From a virus: a DNA stretch of 47,822 bases. Under the pieces are notes generated by a model. It saw only the letters and a program-made list of their open reading frames with translations. It was not told where the DNA came from and did no database searches. Where the stretch lies: positions 1 to 47,822 of the IMG/VR virus record IMGVR_UViG_3300045925_000048. One strand, written 5' to 3'. Numbering within the stretch: position 1 is the first letter of the stretch; every line of letters starts with the position of its first letter. Shown here piece by piece: positions 8,721 through 15,533 of this stretch. A program made the position numbers and the translations under genes.

Positions 8721-10090
8721 TGAACGAGAACCGTCTCGACTGGCGCCAGAAGCAGCCCGTCACGTATGCGGTGCCGCTCTGGCTGCGCGACGCGCAGATC
8801 GCGGCGGCGCTGGCACGGAAGCTGCCGCGCATCGAGCCGGTCAAGGAAGACCGCGGCGAGCCGATCGCCGTCGTCTGCTTCGGGCCGAGCCTGCAGGACA
8901 CGTGGGAGAAGGTCCGCGACTACCGCTACGTGATGAGCTGCTCGGGCTCACATCGCTTCCTGGTCGAGCGCGGCATCATCCCGACCTGGCACGTCGAGGT
9001 CGATCCTCGAGCTCACAAGGTTGTGCTGATCGGCGAGCCTCAGAAGCAGACCGCCTACCTCATCGCCTCCACCTGTCACCCGGCCGTGTTCGACCACCTG
9101 AAGGACTACGACGTGCGGCTCTGGCACGTCTTCGATGCGGACGCCGAGGCGCTGCGCCTGCTGCCCGCCGGCGAGTTCGCCCTCACGGGTGGCTGCGACG
9201 TCGGGCTGCGCTCGCTGGTCATGGCGGCCTTCTTCGGCTTCCGGGACCTGCACGTCTTCGGGATGGATGGGAGCGCGCGCGAGACCAAGCACGCGGCCGA
9301 GCATCCGAACACGCTCAAGAAGTTCCAGGAGTGCGAGTACGGCGGCGTCGTCTACAAGACCACGACGGGCATGCTTGAGGCCGCACGTTCGATCTGGCAC
9401 GAGCTCGATCAGATGCCGAAGGTCAAGGCGACGTTCTATGGCGAGGGCCTGGTGCAGCACATGGCGCGAGACTACCAGCCGCGTCCGGCGAAACTGGCGA
9501 AGTGGCTCGTCAACACCGTCGCCTTCGCGAAGCGGTCGCTCATCAGCGACGACTACCGAGATCAAAACGCGCGTTTACACGCGGAGAATCCGGCCTATGG
9601 CGTCGGTGGAACTCGGCACGTCGAGACCGTGCTGAAACTCGCCGACAACCCGGCGATCCGCTCGATCCTCGACTACGGCTGCGGCAAGGGCTACCTGGGG
9701 CGCGCGCTGGCGGTGAAGGGCGTACCGATCTTCGAGTACGACCCGGCGATCCCGGGGAAGCAGGAGTCGCCGCGTCCGGCCGACCTGGTAGTGTGCACAG
9801 ACGTTTTAGAGCACATCGAGCCCGATCGGCTGCTCGGCGTCCTGAGCGACATCCAGCGATGCCTCAAGGTCATCGGCTATTTCACGATCCACACCGGGCC
9901 GGCGCAGAAGACGCTGCCCGACGGGCGGAACACACACCTGATCCAGCGCGACGCGCAATGGTGGGGGCGCATGCTGAGCAAGTTCTTCGAGGTCGGCAAG
10001 ATCATCGTGAAGGGTCCCGAGCTGCACGTCGCAGTCGGTCCGCTGGTCTCGAAGCACGCGAAGGCGAAGATCTCGGCGGTGAAGGCGTGA
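8720..10090 (+). CDS. DUF115/MptE-like domain fused to SAM-dependent methyltransferase
   Basis: This 456-residue protein starts at an ATG overlapping the fibre stop (TGATG). Residues ~45-260 carry a GPSL motif and a Rossmann-like layout as in DUF115/MptE-like proteins, a family often found in glycan and flagellar modification loci. Residues ~300-440 are a class I methyltransferase with motif I DYGCGKGYLG and the post-motif DVLEHIEPD. The fusion suggests an enzyme that modifies a sugar or a glycoprotein and methylates it. With the following glycosyltransferase it probably acts on the fibre or on host surface glycan. Domain assignment is confident; substrate is unknown. A separate DUF115-like/methyltransferase gene pair occurs at 33435-34633. 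Confidence 0.8.
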   Translation: MNENRLDWRQKQPVTYAVPLWLRDAQIAAALARKLPRIEPVKEDRGEPIAVVCFGPSLQDTWEKVRDYRYVMSCSGSHRFLVERGIIPTWHVEVDPRAHKVVLIGEPQKQTAYLIASTCHPAVFDHLKDYDVRLWHVFDADAEALRLLPAGEFALTGGCDVGLRSLVMAAFFGFRDLHVFGMDGSARETKHAAEHPNTLKKFQECEYGGVVYKTTTGMLEAARSIWHELDQMPKVKATFYGEGLVQHMARDYQPRPAKLAKWLVNTVAFAKRSLISDDYRDQNARLHAENPAYGVGGTRHVETVLKLADNPAIRSILDYGCGKGYLGRALAVKGVPIFEYDPAIPGKQESPRPADLVVCTDVLEHIEPDRLLGVLSDIQRCLKVIGYFTIHTGPAQKTLPDGRNTHLIQRDAQWWGRMLSKFFEVGKIIVKGPELHVAVGPLVSKHAKAKISAVKA

Positions 10091-10761
10091 CGCCGCTCCG
10101 CATCTTCATCGGCTACGACTCGCGCGAACCGATCGCCTATCACGTCTTGGCGCATTCGATCCTGCGGCAGGCCTCCGAGCCCGTGACGATCTCGCCGCTC
10201 GTGCTGCCGTCGCTGCGCTGGATCTACAAGCGCGAGCGCGGGCCGCTCGAGTCGACCGAGTTCACCCTGACGCGCTTCCTCGTGCCGTTCCTCAGTGGCT
10301 ACCAGGGCGTGTCGCTCTATATGGACTGCGACATGCTGGTCCGAGGGGACGTGCTCGGGCTCTTCGGGACGCCATACCCTCGCCGCGCTGTCTGGGTCGT
10401 GAAGCACGACTATACGCCGAAGACCAGTGTCAAGTTTCTCGATCAGCCGCAGACCGCCTATCCGCGAAAGAACTGGTCGAGCCTGATGGTCTTCGACAAC
10501 GCGCTGTGTCGGGCGCTGACGCCGCTCTACGTGAACACAGCCACTCCGGCCGAGCTGCACCGCTTCGCGTGGCTGAAGGACGAAGAGATCGGCGAGCTCT
10601 CGAAGGAGGACAACTGGCTCGTCGGCGAGTATCCGGCGAATCCGAAGGCCCGGATCCTCCACTACACGCTGGGCGGACCGTGGTGGCCGGAGACGAAGGG
10701 CTGCGACCACGCCGACGAGTGGCTCGCCGAACAGGCGCACATGGAGGGCCTCGGTGGCTGA
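10087..10761 (+). CDS. Glycosyltransferase, GT-A fold (GT8-like)
   Basis: This 224-residue enzyme begins at a GTG overlapping the previous TGA. It opens with RIFIGYDSREPIAYHVL, the usual nucleotide-sugar strand of GT8-like enzymes. A DCD metal-binding motif in YMDCDMLVRGD and a C-terminal HYTLGGPWW segment are also present. It should transfer a sugar from a nucleotide-sugar donor in the cytoplasm. Its place directly after the DUF115/methyltransferase fusion points to a shared modification pathway. No membrane segment is seen. Family assignment is good; donor and acceptor cannot be read from the sequence. Confidence 0.8.
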   Translation: MTPLRIFIGYDSREPIAYHVLAHSILRQASEPVTISPLVLPSLRWIYKRERGPLESTEFTLTRFLVPFLSGYQGVSLYMDCDMLVRGDVLGLFGTPYPRRAVWVVKHDYTPKTSVKFLDQPQTAYPRKNWSSLMVFDNALCRALTPLYVNTATPAELHRFAWLKDEEIGELSKEDNWLVGEYPANPKARILHYTLGGPWWPETKGCDHADEWLAEQAHMEGLGG

Positions 10762-10960
10762 CCACATCCTCACGGAGAGCGGTGACCGGATCCAGGCCGA
10801 GACCGGCGACTTCCTGGTCCTCGCCCTGGATCTGCTCGGCGAGCCGATCTTCATCGCGGTCGCACGGGGCCGGCGCCGCAGCTTCGCGTCACCGTCGCCG
10901 AGCCGGACCTTGGCAGCACGAGCGCCTCGCCGAGTCTTCGCGTCAGAAGGAGGAGGGTAA
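10754..10960 (+). CDS. Small hypothetical protein
   Basis: This 68-residue protein starts at a GTG that overlaps the end of the glycosyltransferase by eight bases; GGAGGG lies at 10743-10748. It opens with a short acidic segment (ESGDRIQAETGDFLVL) of the sort found at the ends of phage late genes, and finishes in an arginine- and serine-rich basic tail. No family is recognised. Small proteins with this opening are common beside tail genes in phages of high-GC hosts, and a minor virion role is possible. Confidence 0.55.
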   Translation: MADHILTESGDRIQAETGDFLVLALDLLGEPIFIAVARGRRRSFASPSPSRTLAARAPRRVFASEGGG

Positions 10961-11262
10961 TGCTGCTGGGGCGAGTCTGGCCGAGCAAGGAGCCGGCGGA
11001 GACCTACATCATCGCGATCGACTTCGCGAAGGATCTGGACGTCGGCGAGACGATCACCGACAAGACGGTCACGTCAGCCCGTCAGGACGGCACGGACTCG
11101 AGCGGTACTTTCCTCACGTCGCCGGCGATCTCCGGAACCCAGGTCCGCGTGCGCGTGCTGGGCGGCGTCAACGGTGAAGTGCATCGTGTCCAGATGCGCG
11201 CGACGACGAGCAACGCCAACGTCTACGAGCACGAGGTCGACGTGGCGGTCGAAGAGGCCTGA
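10960..11262 (+). CDS. Small beta-rich hypothetical virion protein
   Basis: This 100-residue protein begins at an ATG overlapping the preceding TAA, after a GGAGGAGGG ribosome site. The sequence alternates short beta strands (YIIAIDFAKDLDVGETI, TQVRVRVLGG, VYEHEVDVAVEEA) and resembles single-domain Ig-like proteins that decorate phage particles. It is the last gene before the lysis block and ends in a TGATG overlap with it. No enzyme motif is visible. The structural role is inferred from fold pattern and position only. Confidence 0.55.
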   Translation: MLLGRVWPSKEPAETYIIAIDFAKDLDVGETITDKTVTSARQDGTDSSGTFLTSPAISGTQVRVRVLGGVNGEVHRVQMRATTSNANVYEHEVDVAVEEA

Positions 11263-11609
11263 TGCCGCCAGCCAGGCCCGAGCCGCTGAGCGCCTGGAAG
11301 ATCGTCGGCATCCTGCTGTCGATCGTCGGGGCGGTGTCGCTGCTGGGCTGGAACTACATCAGCAGCTCGCTCGCCGCGAACGAGAATCAGATCCATGCCG
11401 TCCAGGCCCAGGTCGCCGCCGAGAAGAACAAGACCGACGTCACCGTCACCGAGATCAAGGGCAAGCTCGACGCCGTCGAAAAAAACCTTGAGCGCGTCGA
11501 GAAGGGCCAGGAAAAAATTAAGGAGCAGCTCGAGAAGAACGCCAGCCAACAGGAGAAGCTGAACAGCAACCTCGAGCAGCTCCTGCGCCAGCGGGGCCGG
11601 ATACCGTGA
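11262..11609 (+). CDS. Membrane-anchored coiled-coil protein, possible inner-membrane spanin
   Basis: This 115-residue protein has one N-terminal membrane segment (about residues 14-32) followed by a long charged coiled coil rich in K, E and Q. This is the topology of an inner-membrane spanin (Rz-like), with the helix reaching into the periplasm. A lipoprotein that could be the outer partner is encoded at 12986, but separated by several genes, which is unusual for Rz/Rz1. The gene overlaps both neighbours (TGATG at its start, GTGATG at its end). A role as a membrane accessory of lysis is inference. Confidence 0.5.
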   Translation: MPPARPEPLSAWKIVGILLSIVGAVSLLGWNYISSSLAANENQIHAVQAQVAAEKNKTDVTVTEIKGKLDAVEKNLERVEKGQEKIKEQLEKNASQQEKLNSNLEQLLRQRGRIP

Positions 11610-11890
11610 TGTGGCCCGTCGTCCTCGAAACGGTCCTCTTCATCTCGTCGGTCGCGGCGCTGGCGGCGGCCGTCGTGCGCTGCACCCAGCGCCGCGGCTG
11701 GTCGCGCACGGCGTGGGTCCTCCTCGCGATCGTCTGGAGCTGGGTCGTCCTGGGCGAGCTCGTGCTGAACCTCATGGGCTCGAACGAACTCATCATTCGC
11801 TGGATGCGTGCGGTCCCCGCCCGGATCCTGACGGCGGTCGCGTTCTGGCTCCTCGTCTGGCACGGCCGCAAGGAGCGGAGGCGACGCTGA
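11609..11890 (+). CDS. Three-helix membrane protein, holin-like candidate
   Basis: This 93-residue protein has three hydrophobic stretches (about residues 4-22, 33-54 and 68-85) and a basic tail ending HGRKERRRR. Small size, multiple membrane helices, a positively charged C-terminus and a place directly before the lysozyme gene fit a holin. The ATG at 11609 is preferred over the GTG three bases earlier. The stop overlaps the lysozyme ATG. No specific holin family was recognised, and another candidate lies at 12687. Confidence 0.5.
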   Translation: MWPVVLETVLFISSVAALAAAVVRCTQRRGWSRTAWVLLAIVWSWVVLGELVLNLMGSNELIIRWMRAVPARILTAVAFWLLVWHGRKERRRR

Positions 11891-12330
11891 TGGATGACGT
11901 CTCCCGCCTCCGGCTGCGAGGTCAGATCGCCCGCGATGAGGGCGGCTATCAGCGATTCGCCTATCCGGACTCCGAAGGGTACTGGACGATCGGCTTCGGG
12001 CGCTGCATCGACAAGCGCAAGGGCAAGGGGATCAGCCTCGAGGAAGCCGAGCGGATGCTGGATGCAGACATTCGAGACTTCACGGCCGATGTGCTGGTCG
12101 CGATCCCGTGGGCGATGACGCTCGGTGACGCCCGGCTGGGTGCCTTGGTCAACATCGCCTTCAACGTGGGGGTCCAGGGGCTGCTCGGATTCAAGAAGGC
12201 GCTGGCCGCAATGGAGCGGGGCCAATACCAGGAGGCGCGCACACATTTTCTGGATTCCAAGTGGGCGCGCCAAGTGGGACCCCGAGCGCCACGGCTCGCC
12301 GACCAGATCGCCGACGGGGAATGGAGATGA
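11890..12330 (+). CDS. Endolysin, T4-type lysozyme (GH24)
   Basis: This 146-residue protein is a muramidase that cleaves peptidoglycan at the end of infection. The GH24 catalytic layout is clear: RDEGGYQRFAYPD gives Glu17 and Asp27, and EGYWTIGFGR gives Thr33, close to the E-D-T spacing of T4 lysozyme. The later ALVNIAFNVG segment matches the helical lobe. There is no signal peptide or SAR helix, so export should need a holin. The ATG overlaps the stop of the membrane protein upstream. Family assignment is firm. Confidence 0.92.
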   Translation: MDDVSRLRLRGQIARDEGGYQRFAYPDSEGYWTIGFGRCIDKRKGKGISLEEAERMLDADIRDFTADVLVAIPWAMTLGDARLGALVNIAFNVGVQGLLGFKKALAAMERGQYQEARTHFLDSKWARQVGPRAPRLADQIADGEWR

Positions 12331-12566
12331 CCGACCACCTGCCCGACACGCCGGTCATGGCGCGGTGGTACTGCCCAGGTTGCGAACCTGACTCGGATCC
12401 GACCCGCGAGATCCTCGAGCCGCGGTGGTGCAACGATCACGAGCCGAGCCGCGAAGGCCGCGACGACGACGCGGTCTCCGGCATCCATCTGTCAGGGACC
12501 GCCGAAGCTGGCGGTGATGACAACCGGCGCCTCTGCGCCTTGATCCATGGCACGCGGCGAGCTTGA
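12327..12566 (+). CDS. Small Cys/His-containing protein
   Basis: This 79-residue protein begins in an ATGA overlap with the lysozyme stop. A WYCPGCEPD motif and a later PRWCNDH could bind one zinc ion (CxxC plus C and H). The rest is polar and low in hydrophobic residues. It lies inside the lysis block but has no membrane segment. Comparable short zinc-ribbon-like proteins are frequent in phages of high-GC proteobacteria. Function is unknown. Confidence 0.6.
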   Translation: MTDHLPDTPVMARWYCPGCEPDSDPTREILEPRWCNDHEPSREGRDDDAVSGIHLSGTAEAGGDDNRRLCALIHGTRRA

Positions 12567-12567
12567 G

Positions 12568-12690
12568 ATGCCGCGCTGGGCCTGGACCGTCGTACTCGTG
12601 ATGCTGGCCGCGCTCGTCTGTATCGCGATCGTGCCGCGCATTGTGCCGGTCCTGATCGAACACCTACCGATTGCAGGGGAGGACCCATGA
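12568..12690 (+). CDS. Single-pass membrane micropeptide
   Basis: This 40-residue peptide is nearly all one membrane helix (WTVVLVMLAALVCIAIV) with a short acidic C-terminus. It starts one base after the preceding gene and ends in an ATGA overlap with the next. An in-frame ATG at 12547 would add seven residues. Its place among lysis genes suggests a lysis accessory or pinholin-like role, but this is inference from topology. Confidence 0.5.
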   Translation: MPRWAWTVVLVMLAALVCIAIVPRIVPVLIEHLPIAGEDP

Positions 12691-12989
12691 ACGGACAACT
12701 GCTGTTCCTGCTCTATCTGGCCGCTGGGGCGATCGGCACGGGCTGCCGCGTCGCGCTGAGCCCGACGATTGAGTTTGGCGCCAACAAGCGGACCATCGTC
12801 GAGGTCGTCGTCGGCGGCGTGTCCGGAGTTCTGCTCGGGCACTTCATCCCGGTGCTCGCGGGGCTCATCGGCATGCCGGCCGAGACCGTCACGAGCGTGC
12901 CGGCCGTCGTCAAGGCGTGTCTGGTCTTTACCGTGAGCTACGCCGGATCGTTCACGATCGGCGAGCTGCTGGCTCGGAGGACTCCATGA
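12687..12989 (+). CDS. Multi-pass membrane protein, holin-like candidate
   Basis: This 100-residue protein has three hydrophobic segments (about residues 3-21, 37-60 and 73-92) and a charged C-terminus (ARRTP). It sits downstream of the lysozyme and upstream of a lipoprotein, and begins in an ATGA overlap. Small three-helix membrane proteins at this position are often holins or antiholins. Its start pattern (short polar N-terminus, then a long hydrophobic stretch with GAIGTGCR) resembles CrcB-like or holin-type small membrane proteins. The family is not certain. Confidence 0.5.
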   Translation: MNGQLLFLLYLAAGAIGTGCRVALSPTIEFGANKRTIVEVVVGGVSGVLLGHFIPVLAGLIGMPAETVTSVPAVVKACLVFTVSYAGSFTIGELLARRTP

Positions 12990-13348
12990 AGCGCGTTCTC
13001 GCTCTGTGCGTCGTCGCCGCGATCCTCGCCGGATGCGCGCTGGTCCAAGGGTCGCAGCCCGATCCCATCACGCTCACCACCGACACGATCGCGATGGTGG
13101 GCGAGCAGGCCGTCATCACCAATGCGAATTACGTCACCCTGTGCAATTCCAAGACGCTGCCGGTCTCGCAATGCAACGCCTGGCGAAAATTCTTTGAAGA
13201 CTTCCGGGCGACCTATCCGGCGCTGGCCCGCTCCTATCAGACCTCGCTCCAGGCTGGCAAGAAGGCCGATGCGCAGGCCGCCGCGACGGCGATCCAGGCC
13301 CTGTCCAATCAACTGCTCCTCTACGTGCTCATCAAGGAGAAACGGTAA
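12986..13348 (+). CDS. Predicted outer-membrane lipoprotein
   Basis: This 120-residue protein has a classic lipoprotein signal with the lipobox LAGC; the lipid-bearing residue would be Cys17. The mature part is mostly helical with two further cysteines (VTLCN and VSQCN), which could form a disulfide. Position at the end of the lysis block makes it a candidate outer-membrane spanin, but it is longer than usual Rz1 proteins and lacks a proline-rich stretch. The ATG follows TCGGAGG at 12975-12980. Confidence 0.65.
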   Translation: MKRVLALCVVAAILAGCALVQGSQPDPITLTTDTIAMVGEQAVITNANYVTLCNSKTLPVSQCNAWRKFFEDFRATYPALARSYQTSLQAGKKADAQAAATAIQALSNQLLLYVLIKEKR

Positions 13349-13542
13349 TGGACCCGGTAGCCATCGCCGCCATCGTGACCGGCGCGACGCAGATCATCGC
13401 GCTCGCCATTGACGCCTATCAAAAGAGCGGGGCGACCGCCGAGCAAGTGGCCGAGATGCGGGAGATCGCGATGGCCCGACTCAACGCGGCCATCGCCGCG
13501 GTGGAAGCCGCAGAACCGCCGGCACCAGGCAGCGGGGCGTAG
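13348..13542 (+). CDS. Small alanine-rich helical protein
   Basis: This 64-residue protein starts at an ATG overlapping the lipoprotein stop (TAATG). The first half is a moderately hydrophobic helix (VAIAAIVTGATQIIALAI), and the second half is an amphipathic helix ending in a proline/glycine tail. It is the last plus-strand gene of the late transcription unit and is followed by a hairpin. It may be a membrane-associated lysis accessory, but no family is recognised. Confidence 0.5.
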   Translation: MDPVAIAAIVTGATQIIALAIDAYQKSGATAEQVAEMREIAMARLNAAIAAVEAAEPPAPGSGA

Positions 13543-13544
13543 TG

Positions 13545-13561
13545 CCCCCGCCGGGCGGGGG
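13545..13561. terminator. GC-rich hairpin at the convergent end of the late unit
   Basis: A perfect palindrome CCCCCGCC-G-GGCGGGGG lies three bases after the last late gene and before the 3' end of a minus-strand operon. No T-run follows on either strand, so it is a terminator-like or transcript-stabilising hairpin rather than a canonical intrinsic terminator. Confidence 0.45.
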
Positions 13562-13573
13562 AGTTAGGCCCCC

Positions 13574-13705
13574 CTATGCACCCTTCGGGCGTCCGCCCTT
13601 CTTCCCATTCTCGCGAGCGGCGCGCCGCTTCGCTGGCGTCGAGATCCCCTTCGTGGCAGCACCGCCTTTCCTCCCGAGAGCCACGGCGTGCGGGTTCTTC
13701 GCCAT
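13574..13705 (-). CDS. Small basic KGG-type protein
   Basis: This 43-residue protein is rich in lysine, arginine, glycine and alanine. It carries the repeated GRKGGAAT and GKKGGRPKG motifs typical of small KGG-type proteins in bacteria and phages, which are thought to bind nucleic acid. The ATG overlaps the stop of the next gene upstream on the same strand (TGATG), so both form one minus-strand operon. Codon choice is GC-ending throughout, which supports real coding. The exact role is unknown. Confidence 0.65.
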   Translation of the reverse strand: MAKNPHAVALGRKGGAATKGISTPAKRRAARENGKKGGRPKGA

Positions 13706-13899
13706 CACTGCTCTGGGAAGTGGGCGCATGGCCCAAGGTCCACCGTCACTTGGTCCGTGTCGGGTTCAATCAGGCGGCGATAGTGCGTCGCGCCCGCGCG
13801 GCATCGCGCCTTCTGGATGCGGACCCAGAACTCTTCGATCTGGCTGTTCGGCATGCTGAGCAGTCGGTCACGCAGGGCCTTGGCTCCTGTCCGGTTCAT
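13705..13899 (-). CDS. Small hypothetical protein of the minus-strand operon
   Basis: This 64-residue protein has a helical first half (KALRDRLLSMPNSQIEEFWV) and an acidic C-terminus (EPDTDQVTVDLGPC). The ATG at 13899 is chosen because GGAGG (from ATGGAGGGC) lies just upstream on the minus strand; an ATG at 13914 would add five residues but overlaps that site. A TTGACA box lies 45-50 bases upstream. No family is recognised. It is co-transcribed with the KGG-type gene. Confidence 0.55.
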   Translation of the reverse strand: MNRTGAKALRDRLLSMPNSQIEEFWVRIQKARCRAGATHYRRLIEPDTDQVTVDLGPCAHFPEQ

Positions 13900-13920
13900 C
13901 GTCGTGCCCTCCATGCCGAG

Positions 13921-13970
13921 AGCATCCCATATCGCTGTGGGTTTGTCAACGGCGATCTTACCAGCATAAA
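13921..13970. promoter_or_regulatory. Candidate divergent promoter pair between small minus gene and nuclease
   Basis: On the plus strand TTGTCA (13943-13948) is 16 bases before CATAAA (13965-13970), a fair sigma70-type match. On the minus strand a perfect TTGACA occupies 13944-13949, with only a weak -10 (GATGCT) 17 bases downstream. The two -35 boxes share the heptamer TTGTCAA, the same half-site found in the repressor/Cro operator at 15542-15561, so this region may also be repressor-controlled. Confidence 0.45.
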
Positions 13971-13985
13971 CACAGGGGATTCGGC

Positions 13986-14345
13986 GTGACCTGCCATCTC
14001 GCCGCCTGGGTCCTCTGCTGGCTGGTCTCGGCCCAGATGGTCCGCGTCATTGACGGCGACACCTTCCTCGCGACGGCCTCGATCTGGCCGGGCCTCGAGG
14101 CCGCGCTGACCGTGCGCGTCCTGGGCGTGGACACGCCGGAGCTGAGAGGCGAAACCCGCGCGGCGGGGGAGAAGGCCCGCGACTTCACGAAGGCCTGGCT
14201 GGACGACCAGGGCGACGTGCTCCTCGCGATCGGCTGTGGCCGACCCTCACAGGACAGCTTCGGTCGCTACCTCGCTGTCGTCACACGGGACGGCAAGAGC
14301 CTCGCCGACGATCTGATCGCGGCGGGGCTCGGGGTCAAGCGCTAG
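13986..14345 (+). CDS. Staphylococcal-nuclease-like (SNase) protein, possibly exported
   Basis: This 119-residue protein is a small Ca2+-dependent nuclease fold. The key residues are present: the DGDTF loop (Asp23, Asp25), RVLGVDTPE giving Arg44, Asp49 and Glu52, and DSFGRY giving Arg94, in the spacing of S. aureus nuclease Arg35, Asp40, Glu43 and Arg87. A short hydrophobic N-terminus (LAAWVLCWLVSA) could act as a signal peptide. The GTG start follows AGGGGA. It is the only plus-strand gene inside the minus-strand lysogeny block. Its stop overlaps the converging stop of the PDZ lipoprotein (CTAG shared). Likely an accessory (moron-type) gene. Confidence 0.8.
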   Translation: MTCHLAAWVLCWLVSAQMVRVIDGDTFLATASIWPGLEAALTVRVLGVDTPELRGETRAAGEKARDFTKAWLDDQGDVLLAIGCGRPSQDSFGRYLAVVTRDGKSLADDLIAAGLGVKR

Positions 14346-14791
14346 CGCTGGCGCAACGTAGGCACGAACTCGATCGGCGAGCCCTCGCGCACGACGACTA
14401 CGGTGACCCGGTCTCCCGCCTTCCGCTGCCGGAGCACGTTCGCCAGATCGCGGTAGGTCTTCACCGAAAAGCCCTCGACGCTCTGGAGCAGATCGCCGCG
14501 CTTGATGCCTGCCTGCGCGGCCGGCGAGTCCGGCTCGGTGCTCGTGATCTGGGGCGGGTCTGATCTATCGAACAGGACCCCGAGCACCACGTCCGGGAGT
14601 TCAAAGTAGCCGACCTTGCGGTAATTGCTGACGCACTGGTCGTGGGTGGTGGCCGCCATGGGCGCGCCCACGTACCCCCAGCCTGTCGCTGAGCAGAGGA
14701 CCGCTTGGCCCTGGTTGTTCGCCAGCCACGTCGAGGGCGTCGCGCAGCCGGCCAGGCCGAGGGCGATCGCGAGGAGCATCGAGCGCTTCAT
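14342..14791 (-). CDS. PDZ-domain lipoprotein
   Basis: This 149-residue protein starts at an ATG preceded by AAGGAG seven bases upstream; an upstream in-frame ATG at 14812 has no such site. The signal ends in LAGC, so Cys16 should be lipidated and the protein anchored in the host envelope. Residues ~75-140 form a PDZ domain with the SPAAQAGIKRGDLLQSVEG core and a VTVVVVREG closing strand, as in HtrA-type periplasmic proteins, but no protease domain is present. It lies third in the apparent repressor operon, so it is probably made in the lysogen and changes the envelope or blocks superinfection. That role is inference. Confidence 0.82.
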   Translation of the reverse strand: MKRSMLLAIALGLAGCATPSTWLANNQGQAVLCSATGWGYVGAPMAATTHDQCVSNYRKVGYFELPDVVLGVLFDRSDPPQITSTEPDSPAAQAGIKRGDLLQSVEGFSVKTYRDLANVLRQRKAGDRVTVVVVREGSPIEFVPTLRQR

Positions 14792-14829
14792 TGCAGGCTC
14801 CTTTGTCTTCATACATGATTAGTCCTCGT

Positions 14830-15141
14830 CTAGCAGACGCCGAGGATGATTGTCGAGGCCATGACGAGGATTCTCGTCGCCCGGCTCCGTCGGCTTGGCA
14901 TCTTCTTCGGCTCAGGTCGGAGAGCCTTGCTGAAGTGAGCGACGAGCTGCGATGCCGAGAGGTGATGCGTGATGAGCATTGTGACCAAACCGGCGGGAAT
15001 CGCGCCGCAAAAGGTCGTGCCGCGCCATACTTCGATGACATCACCCTCACGCAACGGCCAACGCATCCCACGATCTCTGAACCGCACCATCATCTCAAGA
15101 CGGCCGCTCATCTCTCTTTGAGAATAGGCCGTGGCGCTCAT
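14830..15141 (-). CDS. Hypothetical protein coupled to the repressor
   Basis: This 103-residue protein begins in an ATGA overlap with the repressor stop, so it is translationally coupled to it. A conserved-looking segment 'GDVIEVWRGTTFCGAI' is followed by a basic stretch (PEPKKMPSRRSRATR) and a short hydrophobic C-terminus (ILVMASTIILGV) that may insert in the membrane. No family is recognised. Because it is cotranscribed with the repressor it may act in lysogeny, for example in immunity or exclusion. Confidence 0.6.
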   Translation of the reverse strand: MSATAYSQREMSGRLEMMVRFRDRGMRWPLREGDVIEVWRGTTFCGAIPAGLVTMLITHHLSASQLVAHFSKALRPEPKKMPSRRSRATRILVMASTIILGVC

Positions 15142-15518
15142 ACGGCCCGCGCTAATTCCTGCCGCCGGGCTCTAACTGACATAATCCCTAATAGCCCCGC
15201 GTTAGGCGACAGCATCGCGCCGAGGCCGACACCTAGCGCGAGCAAGAGGCCTTTGATCTTTCCCCGTCCCTGACGGGGCGATGCTTTTGGGCGTTCGGCT
15301 CCGGTGAGAAGCCATTCCGCGCTACAGTCGAGCGCCGCACACAAGCGGATCAGGTCCTTGAACGGCGTGCCCCGATCGTTGAGCCAGTTGTAGACGAGCT
15401 GCGTCGTGAAGCGCCAATCCCAACAGAAGCGCTGCACGTCGGGCTCGCCGTCCTCCTTGCGATAACCGCGCGCCAGCATCCGCTCCCTCAGCCGCTCGCC
15501 GACCCGCTCATAGCCCAT
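15138..15518 (-). CDS. CI-like XRE repressor with C-terminal hydrophobic segment
   Basis: This 126-residue protein should bind the operator between itself and the Cro-like gene. The ATG at 15518 follows GGAGG; an upstream ATG at 15548 falls inside the promoter and is rejected. The N-terminal ~75 residues look like an XRE helix-turn-helix domain (RFTTQLVYNWLNDRGTPF, DLIRLCAALDCSAEWLLTG). Instead of the usual LexA-like cleavage domain there is a short linker and a hydrophobic helix (about residues 90-112). There is therefore no obvious self-cleavage site for RecA-type induction. Transcription is opposite to the early operon. The repressor role is well supported by context. Confidence 0.8.
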   Translation of the reverse strand: MGYERVGERLRERMLARGYRKEDGEPDVQRFCWDWRFTTQLVYNWLNDRGTPFKDLIRLCAALDCSAEWLLTGAERPKASPRQGRGKIKGLLLALGVGLGAMLSPNAGLLGIMSVRARRQELARAV

Positions 15519-15533
15519 CGCACGCCTCCGGAA

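Noticed and set aside
13576-13989. Plus-strand open frame across the KGG operon
   Set aside because: Codon bias and motifs favour the two small minus-strand genes; the plus frame is low in coding character.
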